From Scedosporium boydii (Eukaryota > Ascomycota > Sordariomycetes > Microascales > Microascaceae), in the NCBI GenBank assembly GCA_002221725.1, contig NJFT01000139.1, positions 1-64,000 of the forward strand: a stretch of DNA of 64,000 nt, in the 5' to 3' direction. The position numbers and the translations under genes are program-made. This document shows, piece after piece, positions 42,006-51,639 of the stretch. How positions within the stretch are numbered: position 1 is the stretch's first letter; the number at the start of each line of letters is the position of its first letter. The notes beneath the pieces were generated by a model. That model did no database searches, had not been told where the DNA came from, and saw only the letters and a program-made list of their open reading frames with translations.

Positions 42006-44155
42006 ATGGAGACCGTGGTGCAGGACCACACGCCTCTCGCCGACTATCTAATAGGTAGGCGACACGTCACCAAGCCCCAGCTGGAGCCTGCTGCAGCCTG
42101 CAAGGAACCGATCGAACTAACCTGGCTGTTTCTGACCATAGGGGAGGGCGAGGGCGACGCCTCAGACGGGGCGACTCTCGATCTCGAACCCGATTTTTCC
42201 TCCTCACCACCGTCGAGTCCCGGGTTCGCTCCCAAGGGCCGACCAACCGTCCGGTCCAGGTTCCGATCTAACGCGCCGCCACCCATACGACTGGAGATAC
42301 CAAAGAGGTCGCCTCTGCGGAGCCTCAAGTCCAGGTATTCGGTAAGGCGGAACGACTCGGGAATTATTTGCGTGTGTCTTTGTTCCTAACCTGTCTTCGA
42401 CTTTAGTCCGTGGTAACCTCTCGGATCGATAAAGCCGACAACGCCAAATTCCTCGAGCAATTTCGATATATAATCGTCGCCTCTCAACTCCTAACAGGCC
42501 ATGCAGGCTTCGGCCAGAACGCTTACCTGACGAGCACCCATGATCCGAACTCCAGCAAAACCCCGGGCGAGGAGCTGCCCCCAGCTCCGGCGGTTCTCGT
42601 CTCTGTAACCGGCGCCGTGGTGGCAGCTTTTCTTGCGGCTTGGCTAGCTGCCGGTGGCTATACCAGTCTAAACAAGAGGCGTTTATTCCTTCTGGCCCTT
42701 TTGATCGCCTTGGTGGCAGTAGTAGCTCCGATATACTTTAAGAGGCAATGGGTCAAGTACCGGAGAGACCAGGCCATCTCCGAGGTCTCGTTCTTCGTGT
42801 CTGCGTCACAGAGCCTCGATAGTGCGAGCGGAGCGGCTTTGTCCCTGATTCAGGAGGTTGAGCTGGTCTCACGCGGTTATAGAATGTACGTTAGCCGCCA
42901 TGTGCAGCCTCGCGTCCCTTCCATGTTCCGACACCGGTATGTTGGAGGCTTTTATGCTAATTCGTAATCACAGAAGCGCGCCCCTACCTCCCATCAGCCG
43001 AATCGAAGATCGATCCCAAAGCCGAAAATGCCTTCGTCTGCGCAGGGCGCTGAAGACATGCTACGCCGAAACCCTACCCGCCTACACCCAGGCGACCGCG
43101 GTTGTTAAAGGCTTCTCTGAACAGCTTGACCTCGAGAAGTATTTCGATATCTATGACATCTCCGACTTTGACATTTCGGACGCGAGGCGGGGCTATTCCG
43201 AGGAAGAGTTTGACGATGCCGAGTCATTGCGTACGCTCAAGGTCTTGGCCGCTAGGTTCCTCACGATTCGGAAGATGTTCCTTTGTGCACTACTGGCACT
43301 TGATGCGAATACTGATGGGAACGATTTGATGCGTTGGACTACCGCTGTTGAGGCGTTGATCTCTTTGCGTCAGAATACGAGCCTGGCATACGAGCGACTT
43401 AGCACCGTGTTGAGCCAGGAAGAATGTAAGTTTCATTCTACATTTTTCTACTAAGAGGTCTTGTTGTGTCGTCGCTAACACAAGTCTCAATAGCATTCCC
43501 GACCCCACCAACACCCAAAGTGCCACTGACTCCAGGTCGCGAACGCTGGAGGTCTCAGATGAGGAAACTGAACTCATTATCCACCGGCATCCGCGGCCTC
43601 CAAGCCAAACTCCAACTCCTACGCGAAGAGTCAGACCGAGCCCTCGACGAATCATCCGACATCTCCGAGCTGGGCCCTACCTTGATATCACAGTACGACT
43701 CCATCGGCGTCGACCTCAAGGAGCTCATCCAGGCATGGGAGGAAGGCAAGGCAGCCCTCGCCCTCGGTATCGATAGGAACGAAAAGCGCCTCTCCTCCAT
43801 GAGCACCCTCATCTCTCCCTCGTCATCCCTTAGTGGCCTCACCACCGTCGAGGAAGGAACGGCCCAAGACGCGTTCAAGATTCTCAACGGCGACGCCCGT
43901 CCCGCGACAATGTTGCCCGAGGACTTTCCCGGCGATGCAGAGGTACTATTCGAGGCCGTGGCGCTGCCGCGGCCGAGATCCCTGCTTACGAGAGAAGAGA
44001 GGATCGCCAAGATGAGAGAAGAGCGGGAGAGGAAAGAGCAGGCGAGGGAGAAGGTGGAATCCACCAGAGGTATGCTCCGGGAGTTGGAGATGGTTATTAA
44101 TTTGAGGCCGAGACCGAGGACGATGCCTGCCAGCGGTCGCGTCGTGTCTATGTGA
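42006..44155 (+). CDS. Inp2/vezatin-like membrane protein (myosin-binding)
   Basis: Four exons (42006-42341, 42407-42885, 42974-43425, 43494-44155) give 642 aa with all junctions in frame. Residues 113-150 (DKADNAKFLEQFRYIIVASQ) precede two adjacent hydrophobic helices (about 173-195 and 203-223) with a basic loop between them. Then follow helical segments with RRALKTCYAETLPAYTQA and a C-terminal coiled coil rich in Arg/Glu (TREERIAKMREERERKEQ). This layout matches the vezatin / peroxisomal myosin-binding family (yeast Inp2 binds Myo2 for peroxisome inheritance). The peroxisomal role is transferred from the family and not shown by any targeting signal here. Alternative donor GTATTC 6 nt upstream of the chosen first donor is possible. 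Confidence 0.78.
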
Positions 44156-45086
44156 GGACCTTTAGCTCGCGTCCCTGCTAACCCTGCATCTTGCTGTTCG
44201 TTCCTTGCTTATACTGTTCTTATGTTTGTCCTTTCTCGGTTCATTTCACTCGCATGGCGTTTTTTTTAGACGGGGTGGAAACTTTTCTTTTCGATCATCT
44301 AGCGAGAAGCGAGCATAGCATCCTCCCATCGCATTTCCCTCACTTGGATCTCCTTGTTTGTTCCACAGCCATCATCGCATCCCTCAATTTAACACCGCCA
44401 ACAACAGTTCGACAGCCCCCGTCTTCCCAAAACATAATAGTGGGAAGTTTTGCTCCAGCACGAGCCGGGGGCGATTCTTTGTTTCTGCCCTCTCGTTCTC
44501 TCTCTACATTTGTTTTCAGTCAGGCTGTCCTCTGTTTCCATTTTTCTCATTTGTCATTATTGTTCATGCTGAGGATATGATCCCCGGCGGCTTTATGAGA
44601 CGATATATATGTACAAAGCCAGACTGTATATTATTAGAATGATAGCTGTAATGAATATGATGGTATAATGACACTTGATGCTCTGTTCGATCCTACTCAG
44701 TTTGAAGAGCGTGTCCGTTAGGACAAGTCTCTATCTAGTACATCTTCAGACTGTCTGAGATGTCTTCAAACACCAACACACAAGTTTTAGACCCTCTTAC
44801 AATGAAAAAGGGACGAACGCGTGAACATGTCTTGGTTCCAAAACCTGTTTGTTTTGAACTGGGTTTCTATCATTCTTTGAACTGGGTTTCTATCATTCTC
44901 CGTTTTCCCTGATTTCAGGATCTGCCGAAAGTCTCTACCTAAAGCCTAAAAGTACATACAACACATACAGAGAAAAGCGAATGACGGGGTATTCAGTAAA
45001 AAGGAAAAAAAAGACCGGGAGAAAATATCAAACAAAGAAGTTGAAGGTGAAAAAAAAGAAAATGCGCCAAGCTAGAAAATGCTTCA
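44156..45086. other. Convergent 3' flanks with a 23-bp tandem duplication
   Basis: No gene recognised. Contains a direct duplication at 44854-44899 and an A-rich run (44985-45065) at the 3' end of the leftward glycosyltransferase gene. Confidence 0.6.
44854..44899. repeat. 23-bp perfect tandem duplication
   Basis: Two adjacent identical copies of TTGAACTGGGTTTCTATCATTCT at 44854-44876 and 44877-44899 (seen directly). Non-coding; simple slippage duplication. Confidence 0.85.
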
Positions 45087-46892
45087 TCACCATGTCAAAC
45101 CCATCCATTTATGCTCGCCATCAATGTTCACCCACTTCCCACCTTCAGACACCGCCTCCCAACCCATCATAACGCCGAGGAGTCTGCAACCCATGGCACC
45201 TACGGCGCAAACCACCACATCTCCGGTGTTAGCCAGCACAGCGAGATCCAAGAGGTAGGCCCTCGCAAGGAAACCCCTAAGCGACACGGTGCTCTCCGAG
45301 GCCTCGGTGTCGTACGCGCCCGTCTTGCCCTTCGGTAATCCCAGGTTCCAAAACATGGAGGAGAAGAAACCGCCCTCCCAACCAAAGGTCTCGTCCTTGA
45401 AGCGGTGCATGACGGAGCGGTCACGCTCGGCAGTTGAAGCGGACTTGTCGAGGGCATCCTTGCTGGCTAGCTTGATGCGTTCCTGTGCGTGGTGCGCTCC
45501 TTTAAGCTCGGCGGAGTCGTGGACTGTGGGATCGTCAGACGCCGCGACGAGGAAGGGGGATGAGTCGGAGGAGGCGGGATCAGCGAAGCGCCTCCTTATG
45601 GCTGAGCGCGCGGAGTCGACGTAAACTTCGTTGGGAATATATGAGTTGCGGTAGGGGAACTCGAGGGGGCGGCAGTCGCCGCGGCGGATGTGCATGCCAG
45701 CGATGGGCGTCTTGGCTAGCTTGGCTTTCGAGGTGAGGCTTTCGACGCGGGAATCGAGATATTCGACGTCTTCTTGTGTGAGGTGGAAGAGGGCCTCGTA
45801 GCCACGTCGGGCGAAATCGAAGAGAAGCTTCCTCATGGAGTCGTCGTCGGTGGCCTGGCCGCTCGTTTTTCGAGAACTCAGGGAGTCCATCAGGACGTCC
45901 CTTGCTGTAGAGGAAGACACGACTAAGTGTCTCGCTTGCGTAGGGCACGGCACCATCTCGTGCCGTGGTGGCGGTCGACAATCGGGTACAGGTGGGCGCT
46001 GGAAAATGGAAGTGTATCGGCCGTATGCCCACCTACTATCATCGATGAAGAAGGACCGCCCTTGCTCCTTAGCAAGGCCATAGAAAGTCCATAGCATCAT
46101 CAACGCGCTGCCTATCCCGGCTTCACTCGTCTCCAGCACAACTGTTAGTGATTTCCCACACTCGGGCATATGCGAGTCCCTGTTCACTCCCACGAGATTT
46201 CCCAGCGCTGCCCTCGGCTTTCCGTCGGCCGACTCCTCGGGGAGCAAACCTGTATTCACCGCTTCCCGCACATCGAGGTAATAAGAATCCGACTCCCCGT
46301 AAATTGTTAATGGCCGCTGTTGTTCCTTTCCACCCCACTCATGCTGGTGGCGCACTGCCGCTTGCACCTCCCGACAAAACCGAGGCATCTCAGCGTATTC
46401 CTTCACTGATAATGGAAATCCATACTTCCTTGGTATGGAAACTGTCCATTTCGATCTCCCCCACACGTCCTTCACGATAATGGGTGTAGGAAACTCGGGT
46501 AACCCTTCCCCGCTCACCATTTCTACCTCATCCTCCCCACTATTCCGATCCATATAGGTCATCTTCACGCCCGCTAGCTCGATATGCCGCCGGACAGCTT
46601 GCGTCCCAATGTATAATATGAAGAGAGCACTGGCCATCCATACCGCTATGCGCAACACACGGCTAGGCCGTGGACGCGTAGGCGAGCTCTTAGGTCGAGG
46701 AACAAGGGCCGGAAGACTGGGAGAGGGTGGAGGGGAGAAGAAGAGGTGATTGAAGTTGAAGCGGGAGGAGGTTGCTGACAGCGGACCTTTTTCGTACTGG
46801 TAGGAGGCGGCTCTTCGGAGGTTGAGGCGAGGAGGGGAGATGATCATTTTCGGATGGCGAGCTGCCCGGCCGACTTCCAGCTGGGCCTGCAT
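45087..46892 (-). CDS. Type II membrane glycosyltransferase, GT23/fucosyltransferase-like
   Basis: Single exon, 601 aa. Short Arg-rich, Pro-rich cytosolic tail (1-78), one signal-anchor helix (about 79-99, RVLRIAVWMASALFILYIGT), then a lumenal domain, the layout of Golgi glycosyltransferases. The motif MHIRRGDCRP around residues 399-407 resembles the HxRRxD signature of alpha-1,2/alpha-1,6/O-fucosyltransferases, and ETSEAGIGSALMMLWTFYGL resembles the preceding substrate/nucleotide-binding region. Near the C-terminus, ADL..A..GDVVVCAVGAMGCRLLGVMMG matches the late donor-binding loop. The sugar and acceptor cannot be read from the sequence; many ascomycetes lack core fucose, so a different donor is possible. 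Starts at ATG 46892; an internal Met at residue 16 is an alternative. Confidence 0.75.
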   Translation of the reverse strand: MQAQLEVGRAARHPKMIISPPRLNLRRAASYQYEKGPLSATSSRFNFNHLFFSPPPSPSLPALVPRPKSSPTRPRPSRVLRIAVWMASALFILYIGTQAVRRHIELAGVKMTYMDRNSGEDEVEMVSGEGLPEFPTPIIVKDVWGRSKWTVSIPRKYGFPLSVKEYAEMPRFCREVQAAVRHQHEWGGKEQQRPLTIYGESDSYYLDVREAVNTGLLPEESADGKPRAALGNLVGVNRDSHMPECGKSLTVVLETSEAGIGSALMMLWTFYGLAKEQGRSFFIDDSRWAYGRYTSIFQRPPVPDCRPPPRHEMVPCPTQARHLVVSSSTARDVLMDSLSSRKTSGQATDDDSMRKLLFDFARRGYEALFHLTQEDVEYLDSRVESLTSKAKLAKTPIAGMHIRRGDCRPLEFPYRNSYIPNEVYVDSARSAIRRRFADPASSDSSPFLVAASDDPTVHDSAELKGAHHAQERIKLASKDALDKSASTAERDRSVMHRFKDETFGWEGGFFSSMFWNLGLPKGKTGAYDTEASESTVSLRGFLARAYLLDLAVLANTGDVVVCAVGAMGCRLLGVMMGWEAVSEGGKWVNIDGEHKWMGLTW

Positions 46893-49609
46893 ATTGGCGG
46901 AGTCGTCGGAGAGAAGGTATTATTGTAGAGTAAAGGAAAAGGGTAAGAGTAGTAAAGAGTGAAGACCAGTATAATAAGAGAAAGACGTGGAGGACACGAT
47001 AGTGTCAAAGCCCAATCATGCAAAGAACATAAAGTGCAAGATATCAAATCTCGGGCAGCTTCTTGCTTTGGCGTTAGGCCTAGAGTATTCTCTTCATGTC
47101 CGAGACGCCATTCCAAGCAGAATAACCAGAATCGGAACAGGTATGATCACGAAGGCGAGGACAGGATAAAAAGATAACAGGGGGGTTCAAGAAGCGAAAT
47201 CGACGAAAAGTGAACTGCCGCAGACCAGTCTCTCCCCGAACCAAGGCAGAATCGTTAACAAGACAAGGGACCTTTGGGTGTTAGGCCGTCCCCCCAAGGC
47301 AGGCACCGAACTAACAATGTATTTCGTAAGACTCGGCGGACTGGCGTGGATATTCCGTGTTGGCCAACAATGAGATATTTCCGCACAGAGCCGTCCGCTT
47401 TGGGCTGGGAGGACTCGACCGGGGGAAGGCAGATGAACAGATGGGTTGTGGAGTGAGCTCTGTTTATTGAAGGATGGTGTGGGACCCAGAAGAGAAGCAA
47501 GTCAATCTTGCTTGTTTCCCGAAGGGAGAGGGGAGCAGGGCCTGCTTAATTTCCTATTTCACTTGGGGGATTTGGATTTGGACTTGCAAGAAGACCAAAC
47601 GCACGCCTGTGCTCACGGTAGCGAGTGTTTCCGAGTCGAGTTGTACTCGTGATACGGTTGAAAGGGTGACCACTTCTTTCAGAGGTTGTCTCGAAGAATC
47701 CAGTCAAGTCCGCAATAGAAGGGGAAGTAAAAAACCTAGGCAAAGCACCGGAGGGCTAACGGTGTTTTACATGGATAGAAGAAACGCAGAACCAGGGCAC
47801 TGGAATGAAGGAACGTGGACTCAGCCGTCCCACCCATCAACAAAAGGAGCGAGAGAAAAGAGGCGGAAGAAAAGAAGAACACCAAAGGGACGGTTAGGGT
47901 AAGACTTCGTGAAGAGTGTCCATATCGCCGGGGCTTTACTTCGTGGAGCCTAGAGGAAGGGCAATTGTGGACCTAGTCTTGCTGCGGAAGCTTTAGAGAA
48001 GAAGATGTGGCGCTGGACTTCAACGGTTGAGTTGATGCGCTTGTTCTGTTCCCTTTTGGGACCACGAGAAAGCCAGGTTTACTTTGCTATTCGTGAGATC
48101 CAAGCAAGTGGAGAAGGATCGTCTTGCGTGCACGTCTGGTGGCCTTGGAAGACCTGAAGGATGGGCGTACTTTGTACTCTGCAGCGAGCGGGCATCCGGG
48201 ATATGCTTGTCTGTGTGTCTGTATGTATGTCTAGGACGGAAGGTCCTGGAGTCCAACCAGGTCTGGAGATGGGATACCAGATGCCACAAACCAGTAACAC
48301 TCGTCACTCTTTGGGTCTTGCAACGTTGTGTGTGTTACGATCAGCATTGATCTTTCACCTTCCCCCCACGTCCATGGAGCAGCAAGGCGGCAACATCAAA
48401 CAGATCAGTTGATGGATATGTAAAACTTACATATCTCCGTCACCCCCACAAATGGAGAGACCAGATGCACTAGTGTCATACTCCATAAGCCTCTACCCTT
48501 CGTAGTGTAGTTTTAGCAGGAGCATGGAAACCGCGGTCTTTGCAATCGGTGGCGGACCCAGTAGTCATAGTGGGACGGGAATGAACAGGCATAAAAAGAA
48601 ATGCCTCCACAGTCCACACCAAGACTTTCCAATCGATGTTCTCAACCAGAGACATCAATAGTATTCCTTCGTGCTTCGTACTTGGTAGTGAGCGACAAGT
48701 GTGATGTGCCGAGTTGCCTTTCAGACTCAGATCAAATCAAGACTCCTTTCTGCACCACCTCGTCCTTCGTCCTTCATACAAGTAGTTTTAGTCGATCCCT
48801 CTTTGTCCATGCCATGACCACCTGCACTTGCTTGATTGGGACTTCCTTGTCAAGCTGATGGAAATCCTGGTTTTCAAGGAATGAAGAAACAGCGGCATAC
48901 TTGCAGGATACTTGAATTTGGGGTAGACTTTGCCTTTCATACGGAACTTAATACACAAAGATCCCAAGTATTAAACATGTATAGGTACAAAATACCCTGA
49001 CCGCAGGCATCTTTCCTTGGCGTGTTTCAGATTCTTCAGAACTGGGGAAGATCATCCCGGTCCGCAAACGGGCTCCCATTTGCACCAATCAGACGCATTT
49101 AAGTCACCAAATTCGCCCTGGTGTCCTCGCTCCTTCTGGATGAGGACAAAAGGACGAAGTGCGCTGGGAAGGTGCGAAGTACTCTAGTGAAATTCCTCCT
49201 TGCCCCGTCCCGTTCCTTCCGTACCTCGGCATTACTTTATTACTTCTTTGTCGTGCTTGTCTCAACAATTAAGAAAGGGAAGCTGGGAACAGACGACAGG
49301 CGTCCTTTTGGTCAAAATCCGTCTGATGATGGTGCCAGGCTTCATCAAGTTCGAACAGCCAAGAAGAGGGGGGTCCCCAAGGAACGTTTGGAAATGTTCC
49401 AATCTCTCAACTGGAAGTGATGGGGGCCAGAACATTGAGTGAAGCAAACCTGGTTGCGTCATACGTCACTCATGAACATGGGCCCAAGTTTTTTTCTCTT
49501 CCCTTTTTTTCCGTCTCTTTTGCTGGCCCATCGACCGATCTTTTTCTTTTTTAGTACAAAGTACGAAGTACTCCTTGCCACTTGTACAACCCGCACGACT
49601 CCACCGCAC
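46893..49609. other. 2.7-kb gene-poor region
   Basis: Promoter side of the glycosyltransferase gene at its left end. No frame has recognisable domains or consistent splice structure. One exact TACGAAGTA at 49562 lies just upstream of the candidate small gene, with relatives near 48494, 48677 and 49175. Confidence 0.55.
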
Positions 49610-49984
49610 ATGAGTTCAGAGAAGCTCGCAGAGCAAAGATCCCCTTTTAATTCTGTGTCGAGTAATACAGACGACCATTCTTCTTCCGTCTTATGCTGCT
49701 CCTCGGACCAGCCCTCCGTGTCTGAAGTCCTGTTTGAGGTTGAGATTTCTGACTCTGTCATCTCCTTCGTAGACATTGGACGAACCACAACCGTCCAGCC
49801 TCATCCGACATGGACAGACATCAAGGGGCCAAGACCGTCCAATGTGAGCCACTGTCTTCGCGCTGGCCAGGCTGTCCCCATTGTTCGGAACCACCAGACC
49901 TTCTACGTCTGTTCCCCTGAGTGCCGCATATCCCTCGTGAAGCACAGCCATCTAGACCGCTACCACCGCCGCCACGTTGCATAA
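49610..49984 (+). CDS. Small hypothetical protein (weak candidate)
   Basis: Uninterrupted frame of 124 aa from ATG at 49610 (context CGCACATGAG). The protein has a Ser-rich acidic N-terminal half and a C-terminal Cys/His-containing segment (CSPECRISLVKHSHLDRYHRR). No domain recognised. The frame is also open upstream with a very hydrophobic Phe-rich stretch that is probably leader. It stands alone, with gene-poor DNA on both sides. It may be a genuine lineage-specific gene or a chance frame; homologs would decide. Confidence 0.35.
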   Translation: MSSEKLAEQRSPFNSVSSNTDDHSSSVLCCSSDQPSVSEVLFEVEISDSVISFVDIGRTTTVQPHPTWTDIKGPRPSNVSHCLRAGQAVPIVRNHQTFYVCSPECRISLVKHSHLDRYHRRHVA

Positions 49985-51639
49985 ATGTGCTGTCAACCAA
50001 ATCCAGGTAAACTGCGACGAATCAAACCCACGACCAAGAATGCAAGTAAATCGCTCGCAGATGGAATGAGGCTCCTCCCCATTTCCCTCGCTTGGCCCCG
50101 CCAGACCAGACCCAAGACGCCAACTTTCGGCCCGGAAATGTGGCTGTGACGTCAGTGAGGCTGCTGATCGCAATAGACGCGAGAGCACACACTTAAAATT
50201 CCCCGACCACGGAAAGTGGGATGTGTCCGAGAATGGATTTTTCCCAACAGCGCCGCTTGGCAGTGTAGTGCCGAAGTGGAAAAGGTGCTTGCACCACAGG
50301 AATATGTCTTTTTCTCGGAGGTTTGAGGGGAAAAGAGAAAAGGCGTGGCGGCGGTTTATAATCATCGCACTTACCTTTTCACCGCTTCCGAGTATCATCG
50401 TAATATGAGGCTGAAGAAGCTAAGATCCTGGATTACCAGCCCAATCGAAACCAGCTCGCATCATTTTAAACCATAACTAATATCCGTCTGCGTCATCTCG
50501 CTCATGCGTCTGCTCCCCAGCTTATCCCTCAATGTCATCCTTTCCCTCCTACCAATGAGATATGAATATGAACATGTGCGTACCCGTCCCAACTGCCCTT
50601 CTCCACCACTGTATCAATCACACAAGAACGTCCAGTTATTCAAGACGCAAACTAGAGGGCAGGGTCAGCCGTTAGGCTACTGCTTTTCCGATAACCCAAG
50701 ATCGTAATGCTGTTGATACTATGCCGAGCAATAATCATAGGCTCACTGGTCTCTCACGACTGCTGCTAAATAGACATCGCACTCGTAATAGTTCTGGGCC
50801 TTTCTCTATCAGATGATGAGAACCGTTGGTATATTCCCTTGACAACTGAGTCCTTTGCTTCTTTCTCTAAAAATACTATACAAGCCGGAATCCAAACGCC
50901 CCCCGGGGTAAGAGGAAGCAAAAGAAGCCTTCTTCACCAACCAGACCGCTCTGCCTCCCATTATTTCCCCCACGCGTCATGGTTTCTTCGTTTTGACCAC
51001 CTTTCCGTGCCATACATCTCCTTCACTTCATATTATATAGAGTATCATCGTGGCAGGCATAAAACAGAAATCCTAGTAACCCTAATACCATGCCTGCCTG
51101 GGACCAAACCTAGGAAGAGTGACGAAAAGAGGGGAAAATGAAAATAAAAAGTATGAACACTAAAGATTGAGCAAGATGGGGTGGTCTCTCCGTCTTGCCC
51201 TGAGTAAACATGTACTTTCCGAAAAAGAAGGAAAAAAGGAAATGGTAGAAACGAGGGATATACGACATGAACCTGCGTTCGTGTCACCGCGCTCCGTCGA
51301 ACTGATGAAACTCGCTCAAAGAAGCTGAACGCTCTGCTGCGTAATGCCGGCAGACCCGATAAAACCGCCTAATTTGGCATACAAATAAAGAACCGAGCAA
51401 ACGCAAAAAGGGGGACCAAGAATGATCGAGGTCCGTATCTCTCCCCTGTCATAAGGGGAGGACAGTAGTGAAATAAGGAAACGACAACGTACTCGAGGGG
51501 TATATAATAAGACAGTAATCGATCCAACGAAAATCCGAGGAAAAAAGAGAGAAATCAAGAAAAGTAAAAGACGCCTCCATCCATACTCGACTTCCTTCGA
51601 AATCAAGTCTCGCACCCGGTCCAAAGGCGCACTTCCTCA
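49985..51639. other. Intergenic, 3' flank of kinesin gene
   Basis: 1.65 kb without a supported gene. The right part is the 3' flank of the leftward kinesin gene. Confidence 0.55.

Noticed and set aside
47474..47902. 142-codon frame in the gene-poor region
   Set aside because: No homology-like features, ends in a basic low-complexity run, and lacks support from neighbours.
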